Positions 1 through 7,315 of a DNA stretch of 11,099 nt are shown here, piece by piece. Each line of letters opens with the position of its first letter. The stretch's first letter is position 1. The stretch lies in assembly GCA_049587975.1 (NCBI GenBank), contig JBAVEY010000285.1, positions 1 to 11,099 on the forward strand, in the 5' to 3' direction. This DNA is from DASSJM01 sp049587975 (GTDB taxonomy: Bacteria > Actinomycetota > UBA4738 > HRBIN12). The notes under the pieces are model-generated. The model saw nothing but the letters and a program-made list of their open reading frames with translations, searched no databases and was not told the origin of the DNA. The translations under genes were made by a program, and so were the position numbers.

Positions 1-1300
1 CCCCCGGCGAGCGGAACGGTTCGGGCGGAAACCGCTTGGGCTTGCGCGTCAACACCGCGAGCCGCGTGAAGCCGTCCTCGGCATGCAGGGCCAGAGCAGC
101 CAGGATCTTGCCGGCCAGGTGCGACGGCCCGACGCCGTTCCCGGTGAAGCCGAGGCCGTAGTGCACGTTCCCACGACCGATCGTGCCGAAGAACGGCATC
201 GTGAACCCGCTGACGTTGATCGGGCCGCCCCACGCCGCCTCGATCGGCACGCCCTCGAAGCTCGGGAACATCCGATAGAGGTCGTCGCCCACCCGCCGCG
301 CGTAGCGCGGCTCGTAGTCGTAGCGGTGGTCGATCCGGCGCGCGAGGTTCGGCTGCAGCCCGCCGAGCCCGAGCGCGATCCGGCCGTCGGGCGTGGTACG
401 CGCGTAGTGGATCGACGAACGCAGGTCCCGGATCGCCTCGCCGCCCGTCCAGCCGAGCGCCTGGATCCGGTCCGGGGCTGGCGCGGTCACGACCATGTAG
501 GACCCCCGGAGCGTGAGCCGTGGCTTGAAGGCCTTCCACCAGGTCGCCCACGCGCCGAGGCCGACCACGGCGTCGCCCGCCCGCACCGAGCCACCCGGCG
601 TCTCGGCCGTCACCCGCGCACCCATGCCGAGCCGCGTGACCGTCGTGCGTTCGAAGATCCGCACGCCGTTCTCGATCAGCAGGCGGCGGAGACCTCGCGC
701 CAGACGCGCGGGGTGGACGGTCGCGGCGTCGGCGATCAGCACCCCGTTGCCGAACCGTGGGGACGCGCACCGCTGCTGGACCTCGCCGGCGGTGAGGATC
801 TGATACTCGTCCTCGACACCGAGCGCGCGCGCGGCCTCCAGCGAGCCCTCCCAGGCCCCCTCGTGCCGCTCGTTCGTCGCGACGGCGAGATCGCCCCCGT
901 GGCGGAACCATGCGTCGACCCCGTTCGCGCGGCACCACGTGCCGATCTCGGTCGGCGCGCGCCCGCAGGTCATCAGCAGCTCCATCGCGTCCGCGTCGCC
1001 GTAGGTCTCGCGGACGTCGCGGATCTTCTCCCACCATCCGTCGCAGAACCCGCCGTTGCGGCCGCTCGGGCCGCCGCCGCAGATGTCGGACTCGAGCAGG
1101 ACGACGTCGAGGTCCGGACTCCGTTCCTTCAGGAACCACGCGGTCCAAAGGCCCGTGTACCCGCCGCCGAGGATCACGACGTCCGCGGTGGTGTCCCGGT
1201 CGAGCGCAGGTGTGTCGGGCCCGGCGAACTCGGGGAGCGCGAGCGCCTCCTCGAGCCACCACGAGCGTTCGGCGGGGCGTGGCGCGTCGACGGGGGCCAT
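1..1300 (-). CDS. FAD-dependent amine/amino-acid oxidoreductase (DAO family), C-terminus cut by window edge
   Basis: Reading leftwards from the ATG at 1300-1298, the frame stays open to base 1, giving about 433 residues without a stop. The N-terminus has an FAD-binding Rossmann signature GGGYTG at about residues 45-50, a strand ending in acidic E70 (VVLLE), then GPSGRNGGF at about 77-85. This motif pair is typical of the DadA/OrdL/PuuB-like DAO family (COG0665), which oxidises amino acids, N-methylated amino acids or gamma-glutamyl-polyamines with FAD. Near the cut end, GLGFTGNGVGPSHLAGKILA (about 391-410) is the usual C-terminal FAD-contacting segment, so probably only a few tens of residues are missing. 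A purine-rich GGAAGGAG lies just upstream of the ATG (1303-1310), slightly closer than ideal. The gene diverges from ilvD. The substrate cannot be read from sequence; the dimethylglycine-dehydrogenase-like gene in the same window makes an amine plausible. Family call is firm, specific enzyme unknown. Confidence 0.9.
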   Translation of the reverse strand, partial: MAPVDAPRPAERSWWLEEALALPEFAGPDTPALDRDTTADVVILGGGYTGLWTAWFLKERSPDLDVVLLESDICGGGPSGRNGGFCDGWWEKIRDVRETYGDADAMELLMTCGRAPTEIGTWCRANGVDAWFRHGGDLAVATNERHEGAWEGSLEAARALGVEDEYQILTAGEVQQRCASPRFGNGVLIADAATVHPARLARGLRRLLIENGVRIFERTTVTRLGMGARVTAETPGGSVRAGDAVVGLGAWATWWKAFKPRLTLRGSYMVVTAPAPDRIQALGWTGGEAIRDLRSSIHYARTTPDGRIALGLGGLQPNLARRIDHRYDYEPRYARRVGDDLYRMFPSFEGVPIEAAWGGPINVSGFTMPFFGTIGRGNVHYGLGFTGNGVGPSHLAGKILAALALHAEDGFTRLAVLTRKPKRFPPEPFRSPG

Positions 1301-1320
1301 GGCTCCTTCCTGCCCGTGTC

Positions 1321-1345
1321 GGGGCTGCGGTATCGTGCGAGCCCC
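1321..1345. promoter_or_regulatory. Inverted repeat over a possible -10 box between divergent oxidoreductase and ilvD
   Basis: The 86-bp gap between the two divergent starts contains GGGGCT (1321-1326) and its complement AGCCCC (1340-1345), 13 bases apart, with TATCGT (1331-1336) between them. TATCGT is an acceptable -10 hexamer for ilvD, giving a 5' leader of roughly 45 nt, but no convincing -35 is seen at the right distance. An inverted repeat centred on a -10 could be a repressor site. This is a weak call based on symmetry and position only. Confidence 0.25.
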
Positions 1346-1375
1346 ATCCTTCCACGTCCGTTGGCCGGGTCCTTC

Positions 1376-1381
1376 AGGAGG
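1376..1381 (+). promoter_or_regulatory. Ribosome binding site of ilvD
   Basis: A full AGGAGG lies five bases before the ATG at 1387. It decides the ilvD start, because the reading frame itself stays open far upstream, back into the divergent oxidoreductase gene. Confidence 0.85.
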
Positions 1382-1386
1382 TCATC

Positions 1387-3057
1387 ATGGTCGACCGCCC
1401 CCGTTCTCGAACGGTCACCGAGGGACCCGAGCGCGCCCCGGCGCGCGCGATGCTGCGGGCCGTCGGGTTCTCCGAGGAAGACTTCGGCAAGCCCCAGGTC
1501 GGCGTCGCGTCGAGCTGGAACGAGGTCACGCCCTGCAACTACCACCTCGACAAGCTTGCCGCGCTCGCGAAGGAAGGGGTACGGCAGGGGAACGCGGTCC
1601 CGCTCGAGTTCACGACGATCGCGGTCTCCGACGGGATCGCGATGGGTCATGAGGGGATGAAGGCGTCGCTGATCAGCCGCGACGTGATCGCCGACTCGGT
1701 CGAGCTCGTGATGCACGCCGAGCGGTTCGACGCGTTGGTCGGCATCGCGGGATGCGACAAGTCCGAGCCCGGGATGCTGATGGCGATGGCCCGGCTCAAC
1801 CTGCCGTCGGTGTACCTCTACGGCGGGACGATCCTTGCCGGCACCTACGGGGGTCGCGACGTGACGATCCAGGACGTGTTCGAGGCCGTGGGCGCCCACG
1901 CGAAGGGCGCGATCGATGACGAGGAGCTCCTCGGCATCGAGCGCGCGGCCTGTCCGACCACGGGCTCGTGCGCCGGGATGTACACGGCCAACACCATGGC
2001 GGCCGCCGCCGAGGCGCTCGGCATGTCGCTCCCGGGAGCGGCATCGCCGCCCGCCGTCGACTACCGGCGCGAGGTGTTCGCGCGCGAGTCGGGCATCGCG
2101 GTGACGGGGCTGCTGGAGTCCGGCCTTCGCCCACGCGACATCATGACCAAGGACGCGTTCACGAACGCGATCGCCGTCGTGATGGCGTTGGCCGGCTCGA
2201 CCAACGCCGTGCTCCACCTGCTCGCCATCGCGCACGCGGCCGGCGGCGAGCTCGAGCTCGACGACTTCGACCGCATCAGCCGGGCCGTGCCGCATCTGGT
2301 CGACGTTCGGCCGGCGGGCAGGTTCGTGATGCAGGACCTCGACCGGGTCGGCGGCGTCCCGGTCGTCATGAAGGAGCTCCTCGACGCCGGGCTGCTGGAC
2401 GGGGACGCGATGACGGTCACCGGCAAGACGATCGCCGAGAACCTCGCCGAGATCGCGCCGGCCGCCCCCGATGGCACCGTCGTACGGGCGTTCTCCGAAC
2501 CGATCCATGCGGAGGGCGGGACGGCGATCCTCTACGGCTCGCTCGCGCCCGAGGGCTCGGTCATGAAGATCGCCGGGGCCGCGTCGCTCGAGTTCCGCGG
2601 GCGTGCCCGGCCCTTCGACTCCGAGCAGGAGGCGTTCGAGGCGGTCACGAGCGGCTCGATCGTCGCGGGCGAGGTCATCGTGATCCGGTACGAGGGTCCG
2701 AAGGGGTCCCCCGGCATGCCCGAGATGCTCGCGGTCACGGCGGCGGTGGCGGGCGCGGGTCTGGGCGCCGACGTGGGGCTGATCACCGATGGACGGTTCA
2801 GCGGTGCCTCGAAGGGCTACAGCGTCGGTCACGTCGCGCCGGAGGCGGTCGTCGGGGGCCCGATCGCCCTCGTCCGCGAGGGCGACGAGGTCCTGATCGA
2901 CGCGGCGAACCGTCGGATCGACCTCGTGGTCGACGACGCCGAGCTCGAGGAGCGACGCCTGGGGTGGGTACCGCCTGCCCCCCGGTACGCGAGCGGGGCG
3001 CTCGCGAAGTACGCCAAGCTGGTCGGCTCCGCCTCCAGAGGCGCCGTCACCTGGTGA
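1387..3057 (+). CDS. ilvD: Dihydroxy-acid dehydratase IlvD
   Basis: IlvD dehydrates 2,3-dihydroxy-isovalerate and 2,3-dihydroxy-3-methylvalerate to the 2-keto acids that become valine, leucine and isoleucine; it is a cytosolic Fe-S enzyme. The 556-residue product matches the usual bacterial length (about 550-570). Three cysteines sit where the family's cluster ligands are expected: C50 (TPCNYH), C123 (GCDKSEPGM) and C195 (TTGSCAGMYTAN). D124-K125 follow C123, as in the Mg2+/modified-lysine site. SDGIAMGHEGM begins at 81. TDGRFSG ends at G473, with S472 the expected catalytic base, followed by ASKGYSVGHVAPEA, close to the ATRG...GHVSPEA form of short-type IlvD rather than the E. coli GGTRG form. 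The AGGAGG at 1376-1381 fixes the start. No ilvB, ilvN, ilvC or leu gene adjoins it. The wider IlvD/Edd family includes sugar-acid dehydratases, so substrate is very likely but not proven. Confidence 0.95.
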   Translation: MVDRPRSRTVTEGPERAPARAMLRAVGFSEEDFGKPQVGVASSWNEVTPCNYHLDKLAALAKEGVRQGNAVPLEFTTIAVSDGIAMGHEGMKASLISRDVIADSVELVMHAERFDALVGIAGCDKSEPGMLMAMARLNLPSVYLYGGTILAGTYGGRDVTIQDVFEAVGAHAKGAIDDEELLGIERAACPTTGSCAGMYTANTMAAAAEALGMSLPGAASPPAVDYRREVFARESGIAVTGLLESGLRPRDIMTKDAFTNAIAVVMALAGSTNAVLHLLAIAHAAGGELELDDFDRISRAVPHLVDVRPAGRFVMQDLDRVGGVPVVMKELLDAGLLDGDAMTVTGKTIAENLAEIAPAAPDGTVVRAFSEPIHAEGGTAILYGSLAPEGSVMKIAGAASLEFRGRARPFDSEQEAFEAVTSGSIVAGEVIVIRYEGPKGSPGMPEMLAVTAAVAGAGLGADVGLITDGRFSGASKGYSVGHVAPEAVVGGPIALVREGDEVLIDAANRRIDLVVDDAELEERRLGWVPPAPRYASGALAKYAKLVGSASRGAVTW

Positions 3058-3063
3058 CGCGCC

Positions 3064-3096
3064 GGTCGGCGGCGCCGAACCCCGCCGGCGCCGACC
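3064..3096. terminator. GC-rich hairpin between convergent ilvD and GyrI-like gene
   Basis: GGTCGGCG (3064-3071) is exactly complementary to CGCCGACC (3089-3096), with a 17-base GC-rich loop that could add pairs. It fills most of the 40-bp gap between the ilvD stop (3055-3057) and the opposing stop (3098-3100). It may terminate both transcripts, but there is no T-run on either side, so the call rests on position and stem only. Confidence 0.4.
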
Positions 3097-3097
3097 C

Positions 3098-3724
3098 TCA
3101 CTCCACCGGTTGACGCAGGATCGTGCGCAGGCGTTCGGGCGCCGAGCGTTGGGGGTCGCCCAGGTAGAGCTCGTGGTGGCGTCCCCTCGGGCGCAGCCCG
3201 GCCTCCGCGATCCCGGCGAAGAGGCGCTCGATCGTCGGGCGCTCGTCCGCGTAGGGACCGACGTGCATCGTCTGGGCGCAGGGCCCCTCGTCGAACGGCT
3301 CCACGCGCAGGGACGGTGCGACCGCCGGATCGAGCTTCTCGCGCGCGGCCGCCAGATGCTCCGCGAGCTCGGCGTCCATCGCCTCGCCGGGGAGCCCGAT
3401 CATCAACGTCCATCGCCACGTCTCGCGGTCTCCGCCGCCGAAGATCTCGTCGAGGTCCACGATCCCATCGGTCGTCCACCACAGGCCTTCGAGCGGTCCG
3501 ACCTTGCCCTCGATGCCCCGTCGCTTGAGCGCGAACCGCAACGGGTAGGCGAGGCCGTACAGGCCGGGTATCCGAGGCTCGAACGCCGCGGGACCCGGCG
3601 GTCCCGACCCGTCGATCATCACGAACCGGTGTTCGGGGATCGTCAGTAGCCGGATCTCGTTCCGCGGGGCGCGAAGCTCGTCGAGCGGATCCTTGGGTCG
3701 TTCGAGCACGCTCGGGCTCGCCAT
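3098..3724 (-). CDS. GyrI-like small-molecule-binding domain protein
   Basis: The 208-residue product is a stand-alone GyrI-like protein (PF06445/COG4832 type), related to the ligand-binding half of SOUL/BmrR/Rob-type regulators but without a helix-turn-helix. Recognisable pieces are the early strand RLLTIPEHRFVMIDGSGPPG (about 25-44), YGLAYPLRF (about 56-64), GLWWTTDG (about 80-87), MHVGPYADERPTIERL (about 153-168), and the C-terminal HHELYLGDPQRSAPERLRTI (about 183-202), a hallmark of this family. Members bind drug-like or amphipathic small molecules and some hydrolyse them; the ligand here is unknown. The frame is open 12 codons upstream, but AAAGGAGG (3731-3738) six bases before the ATG at 3724 picks this start. 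It follows the membrane-protein gene by 13 bp in what looks like a two-gene operon. Confidence 0.88.
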   Translation of the reverse strand: MASPSVLERPKDPLDELRAPRNEIRLLTIPEHRFVMIDGSGPPGPAAFEPRIPGLYGLAYPLRFALKRRGIEGKVGPLEGLWWTTDGIVDLDEIFGGGDRETWRWTLMIGLPGEAMDAELAEHLAAAREKLDPAVAPSLRVEPFDEGPCAQTMHVGPYADERPTIERLFAGIAEAGLRPRGRHHELYLGDPQRSAPERLRTILRQPVE

Positions 3725-3730
3725 GGGTCC

Positions 3731-3738
3731 CCTCCTTT
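3731..3738 (-). promoter_or_regulatory. Ribosome binding site of the GyrI-like gene, touching the upstream stop codon
   Basis: AAAGGAGG on the minus strand, six bases before the ATG at 3724. Its first base is the last base of the upstream membrane-protein stop codon (3740-3738), so ribosomes finishing that gene stop right at this site. This suggests translational coupling. Confidence 0.75.
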
Positions 3739-4253
3739 CAATGAGGGCGGGAGCGGGCATGGCCGTACGCCCGAACGGACGGGAGCATCGCGAGCACGAT
3801 GATCGTGAAGCCCACGGCGGCCAGCGCCGGCTGGAGCCAGATCACGTCCGGGATCACGAACAGCTCGTACACGATCCAGGCGACGAGGACGGACCCGATC
3901 GCCACCGCTCCCCACCACGACCAGTGGAGCCCGGTGCGTTCGTCGATGCTCGTGAGGGGCCCGAACGACCGCCGGGTCCACAGGCCGGCGATCAGGATCA
4001 GGCCGAACACGCCGTACACCAGGAACAGGAACACCCCGGGCAGCAGGAAGTCGCTCACGGGGGTTCCCTCGAGCCACGAGAGATCCGCCTGGAGCGCGTC
4101 GCCGGTGCGGTCGGCCATCAGGCTCCAACCGCCGGCGAGGCCGGCGATCGAGAGCACGCCGATCAGGACCAGCAGGGGATACAGGGCGAGCGGGCGTCCC
4201 CGCTGCACCCGGGCGACCGGGAAGTCGGTCGAGGGGCTCGTCTCCAGACGCAT
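3738..4253 (-). CDS. Small four-helix integral membrane protein, function unknown
   Basis: The 171-residue product has a polar N-terminus of about 20 residues ending in basic residues, then four hydrophobic segments at about 22-42, 70-92, 112-135 and 139-160, and a basic tail (HARSRPH). The first and second helices are joined by a polar 25-residue loop; RSFGPLTSIDERTGLHW links the second and third. The pattern is that of a small inner-membrane protein; I recognise no transport or enzyme motif. GGAGGTG (4258-4264) just before the ATG at 4253 chooses this start over the long upstream open frame. It is the first gene of an operon with the GyrI-like gene and diverges from the DeoR regulator. A role linked to the GyrI-like partner (sensing or expelling a small molecule) is conceivable but unsupported by sequence. 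Confidence 0.8.
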   Translation of the reverse strand: MRLETSPSTDFPVARVQRGRPLALYPLLVLIGVLSIAGLAGGWSLMADRTGDALQADLSWLEGTPVSDFLLPGVFLFLVYGVFGLILIAGLWTRRSFGPLTSIDERTGLHWSWWGAVAIGSVLVAWIVYELFVIPDVIWLQPALAAVGFTIIVLAMLPSVRAYGHARSRPH

Positions 4254-4432
4254 GGCGCACCTCCATCGTTTGCTGACTCGACCGTAGGTCGGCCCGGACC
4301 GTGAGCGGGAGGCCGGTCGGGCCGGTGCGTGGGGTCCGTTCGGCGCCGCCCCCGAGTTGCCCCGCAGATCGTGAGGCGACACACTCGCCCCGATCCGGTC
4401 GCCGGAGCAGGACGGAGGCAGGGGGGCCAGGC
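4254..4432. promoter_or_regulatory. Divergent intergenic region with two short dyads
   Basis: This 179-bp gap must hold promoters for the membrane-protein operon (minus) and the deoR-permease operon (plus). It contains two perfect short dyads: CGACC-GTA-GGTCG (4279-4291) and GGCGA-CACAC-TCGCC (4375-4389). A weak plus-strand promoter, TTGCCC (4357-4362), 17-base spacer, CACACT (4380-4385), would lie across the second dyad, a sensible place for DeoR autorepression. Neither promoter is close to consensus. Confidence 0.3.
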
Positions 4433-5230
4433 GTGGAGCAGCCGCTTCCGGCGGAACGCCACCGTCGCATCCACGAGCTCGTGCGGGAGCAGCGGGTCGT
4501 ACGTGTGTCGGCCCTGTCCGAGCAGCTGGGGGTCTCCGACGTGACCGTCCGCCGCGACCTCGAGCTGCTGGAACGCCGGGGGATGCTCGAACGGACCCAC
4601 GGCGGCGCGGTTGCCACCCAGTGGATGGGGGCCGAACCCGCCTACCTCGAGGCGGTCTCGACGAACCCGGCCGAGAAACGCCTGATCGGGGAGACGGCGG
4701 CCCGGCTGGTCGAGCCGGGGGACGCCCTCTACCTGAATGGCGGAACGACGACGCTGCAGGTCTTCCGACACCTTCGGGCCACGGGCCTGAAGGTCGCCAC
4801 GAACCACGTCGGGATCGCGCTCGAGGCCGCGGACCGCGACGTGGAGCTCCTGCTGCTCGGCGGCCACTATCGCGCGCCGAGCAACTCGGTCGTCGGGCCG
4901 TTCGCCACCGAGGCGCTACGACGGACGCATGCGACGAAGGCATTCATCGGGGTGGAGGGGATCAGCGTGGGGTCGGGGCTCACCACCCCCGTCGCGGCGG
5001 AGGCCGAGATCGCGCGTGTGATGATCGAGCAGACACGGGGGCGGGTGCTGGTGGTCGCCGACCATTCGAAGGTCGGGACGGTCGCGGACTTCGTGATCGC
5101 CCCGCTCGAGGAGGTCGACGCGCTGGTCGTCGACGAGGGTTGCTCCGAAGCGTACCGGCAGCGTTTGACCGAAGCCGGCATCGAAGTCATCGTTGCGGCC
5201 GAGCGGGCCTCGGCCGCAACGAGCGGCTGA
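4433..5230 (+). CDS. DeoR-family transcriptional regulator
   Basis: A 265-residue repressor of the DeoR family, which usually binds DNA until a phosphorylated sugar or related metabolite releases it. The N-terminal DeoR-type winged helix-turn-helix runs over about residues 9-62: RHRRIHELV, then LSEQLGVSDVTVRRDLELL (recognition helix about 35-47), then the wing with GMLERTHGGAV. The C-terminal sensor domain (about 80-245) has LNGGTTTLQV at 101-110, the counterpart of the family's phosphate-binding D-x-GTTT loop but with Asn-Gly-Gly before TTT, then GVEGIS and VVADHSKVG (207-215), all family hallmarks. Start: GTG at 4433, preceded by a G-run at 4421-4426 and GGAGG at 4414-4418; the open frame upstream is unlike the family. 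The permease follows after 30 bp, so it probably controls that transport operon and itself. The inducer is unknown. Confidence 0.92.
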   Translation: MEQPLPAERHRRIHELVREQRVVRVSALSEQLGVSDVTVRRDLELLERRGMLERTHGGAVATQWMGAEPAYLEAVSTNPAEKRLIGETAARLVEPGDALYLNGGTTTLQVFRHLRATGLKVATNHVGIALEAADRDVELLLLGGHYRAPSNSVVGPFATEALRRTHATKAFIGVEGISVGSGLTTPVAAEAEIARVMIEQTRGRVLVVADHSKVGTVADFVIAPLEEVDALVVDEGCSEAYRQRLTEAGIEVIVAAERASAATSG

Positions 5231-5260
5231 TCCGATGTTCGTGGAGAAGGGGGGAACCGG

Positions 5261-6883
5261 ATGTCGATGAGTGATCAGGCGGCCAGGGACACCGCCGATC
5301 TCGAGAAGTTCGGTTACAAGCAGGAGCTGAAGCGCGAGCTCCACACCTTCAGCTCCTTCGCGGTGGCGTTCAGCTACATCTCGCCCTCGACCGGCATCTT
5401 CACGCTGTTCGGTCTCGGCATGGCCGCGATGGGCGCCTACCTCTTCTGGGCGTGGCCGGTCGTGGCGCTGTTCCAGTTCGTGGTGGCCCTGAACTTCGCC
5501 GAGCTCTCCAGCCACTTCCCCGTGGCCGGCTCCGTCTACCAGTGGACCAAGTACCTGGCCGGGCGAGGCTACGCATGGTTCACGGGCTGGTTCTATGTGA
5601 TCGCGGGCATCCTGACCGTTGCGTCGGTGTGCGCCACGCTCCCGCTCGCGCTCCTGCCGATGCTGAACACGGCGTTCGGCTGGAGCCTGAACACCAACCT
5701 CGGCAGCGCGGATCAGGCGGTCGTCGCGATCATCACGCTCGTGCTCATCACCGTCCTCAACATCTACGGCGTGAAGCTCGTGGCCATCGTGAACAACACG
5801 GGGGTGATCTTCGAGATCCTCGGGATGGTCGTGTTCGCGATCATCCTGGCCTTCGCGCACAACGACCAGGGGTTCGGGGTCATCGTCAACCCCGACAAGA
5901 CCGGCAACATCTTCCAGTTCCCGGCGCCGTTCAGCATCTCGTTCTTCCTCGTGGCGATGTTCATGAGCCTGTACGTGATCTACGGGTTCGACACCGCCTC
6001 GACACTGGCGGAGGAGACCCACAACCCGAGGCAGGAGGCGCCCAAGGCGGTGCTCGGCTCGGTCGCGGGGGCCTTCGTGATCGGCGCGATCTTCCTGTGG
6101 GGGGTCCTGGTAGCGGTTCCCAACATGGGTGAGGCGGTCGCCGGCTTCTTCGGACCCGCCACGATCATCGATGCGGTCCTGTCGGACACGCTGACGGTCA
6201 TCTACCTGCTCGTCGTTTCGGCGGCGATCTTCGTGTGCTGCATGTCGATCCTGACCTCGACGATCCGTCTGGCGTTCGGGATGGCGAGGGACGATCAGCT
6301 GCCGTTCTCCAAGCGGATGGCGAAGGTCAGCCCGAGGCTGCACACGCCGGTGGCGACCTGCATCATCATCGGGGCGCTCTCGGCGATCCCGTTCATCCAG
6401 TTCTCCGGGCCGACGGTCATCGCCGTGGGAGCGACGGCCTCGATCTACCTGAGCTACCTGCTCGGGAACCTCGCGGTCATGCGGGCTCGTACGAAGGGCT
6501 GGCCGAAGAGCAAGGCGCCGTTCTCGCTCGGCAGGTGGGGCAAGCTCGTCAACGTCGTCGCGATCGTCTGGGGCCTGGCGATGCTCCTGAACTTCCTCAC
6601 GCCGGCGTCGGTGAACAGCGCGTTCGACCCGAACGCGTCAGGCGCGAACTACCTGCGCATCTTCGCCAACCCCAAGGCGATCCAGACGGACTGGTACGCC
6701 GAGGGCGATCAGCTCGTCGACTTCAAGATCGATTTCCTGAACAAGATCCCGATCATCTGGCTCGTGTTCGCGGTGGTCCTCATCATCGGAGCGATCTACT
6801 ACTTCGCCGTGCAGCGCAAGAAGCCCTATGAGGCGGTGGTGGCTCCAACCGATGAAGACCTCTCGGGCATCGTCTCGGTCTGA
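5261..6883 (+). CDS. APC-superfamily amino acid/amine permease
   Basis: A 540-residue cytoplasmic-membrane transporter with about 12 hydrophobic segments, the size and layout of the amino acid-polyamine-organocation superfamily. It most resembles the amino acid/choline (ACT) branch. Diagnostic features are the broken first helix with SPSTGIFTLF (about 41-50), then NFAELSSHFPVAGSVYQWTKY (from about 78) after helix 2, and STLAEETHNPRQEAPKA after the middle helices, a loop strongly conserved in this branch. A polar loop of about 50 residues (about 450-500) precedes the last helix. AAGGGGG (about 5247-5253) stands before the ATG at 5261; a second ATG two codons later is an alternative. It lies 30 bp after the deoR-type gene in one operon and is followed by a strong hairpin. 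Substrate inferred to be an amine or amino acid; choline-related compounds are plausible given the neighbouring oxidoreductases but not shown by sequence. Confidence 0.9.
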   Translation: MSMSDQAARDTADLEKFGYKQELKRELHTFSSFAVAFSYISPSTGIFTLFGLGMAAMGAYLFWAWPVVALFQFVVALNFAELSSHFPVAGSVYQWTKYLAGRGYAWFTGWFYVIAGILTVASVCATLPLALLPMLNTAFGWSLNTNLGSADQAVVAIITLVLITVLNIYGVKLVAIVNNTGVIFEILGMVVFAIILAFAHNDQGFGVIVNPDKTGNIFQFPAPFSISFFLVAMFMSLYVIYGFDTASTLAEETHNPRQEAPKAVLGSVAGAFVIGAIFLWGVLVAVPNMGEAVAGFFGPATIIDAVLSDTLTVIYLLVVSAAIFVCCMSILTSTIRLAFGMARDDQLPFSKRMAKVSPRLHTPVATCIIIGALSAIPFIQFSGPTVIAVGATASIYLSYLLGNLAVMRARTKGWPKSKAPFSLGRWGKLVNVVAIVWGLAMLLNFLTPASVNSAFDPNASGANYLRIFANPKAIQTDWYAEGDQLVDFKIDFLNKIPIIWLVFAVVLIIGAIYYFAVQRKKPYEAVVAPTDEDLSGIVSV

Positions 6884-6899
6884 GCCGACGTTCCGGATG

Positions 6900-6929
6900 G
6901 AGAGGGGCGGCCCGACGGCCGCCCCTCTC
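6900..6929. terminator. Perfect 13-bp hairpin after the permease gene
   Basis: GAGAGGGGCGGCC (6900-6912), loop CGAC, and the exact complement (6917-6929), starting 16 bases after the permease stop. No T-run follows, as is common in high-GC bacteria, so it is an intrinsic-like terminator or mRNA-end stabiliser. Being fully symmetric, it could also stop leftward read-through coming from the operon that ends at 7305. Confidence 0.75.
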
Positions 6930-6955
6930 GCGCGTCTCGTGCCATCATCCGGACC

Positions 6956-7315
6956 GTGAAGATCGTCGCCACGCCGAGGGCTGCCGAGTACATCCGGGAG
7001 CAGGGCGGCGCCGTCTGGGTCTGGCTCGACCCCCACCGTGGGTTGGTCGGGTCGCACGTCTGGCTCGAGGCTCACTGCGAACCTCCTGGATCCAGTCGCC
7101 GCACGAAGTTCACCCGTGCCTCTCGCCGTCCCCATCGGTTCGAGCGGATGGAGCAGGACGGCTTCGTGATCCATTACGCGTTTGGGAACCTGAGCGAACC
7201 GGAGGAGCTCCATTTCGATCGCAAGGGGTGGCGCCCGGGGACCTATCGGCTCGAGGCGTACTGGAACGGCTCCGTATTCGTCGGCGACGATGTCCCGCCG
7301 CCGGTCACGTCCTGA
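6956..7315 (+). CDS. Small protein of unknown function
   Basis: A 119-residue soluble protein starting at GTG with MKIVATPRAAEYIREQGGAVWVW, a beginning that faintly recalls small actinobacterial HesB/IscA-like proteins (strand, helix, then a strand with VWVW). However, it has only one cysteine (about residue 43), so an IscA-type cluster site is absent. The middle is basic (SSRRTKFTRASRRPHRFER), and the C-terminal half is rich in aromatics (HFDRKGWRPGTYRLEAYWNG). There is no clear ribosome binding site; the start may be leaderless or use another signal. It begins after the permease hairpin, so it probably has its own transcript, and its last 11 bp overlap the 3' end of the opposing oxidoreductase gene. 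I do not recognise the family with confidence. Confidence 0.6.
   Translation: MKIVATPRAAEYIREQGGAVWVWLDPHRGLVGSHVWLEAHCEPPGSSRRTKFTRASRRPHRFERMEQDGFVIHYAFGNLSEPEELHFDRKGWRPGTYRLEAYWNGSVFVGDDVPPPVTS

Noticed and set aside
910..1386. ilvD frame extended upstream of 1387
   Set aside because: The extra residues are Arg-rich shadow sequence of the divergent oxidoreductase; the AGGAGG and the family N-terminus set the start at 1387.
83..1660. Long plus-strand open frame opposite the left-end FAD oxidoreductase
   Set aside because: Its composition is that of an antisense shadow; the minus strand here reads a clear FAD-binding protein.
1174..2832. Long open frame antisense to ilvD, about 550 codons
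   Set aside because: It mirrors ilvD codon structure in a high-GC genome, has Arg/Asp/His-rich low-complexity composition and no recognisable domain.
4916..6343. 475-codon minus-strand frame opposite the deoR-permease operon
   Set aside because: It is dominated by Arg, Asp, Glu and His with no domain, and lies across two firmly recognised plus-strand genes.
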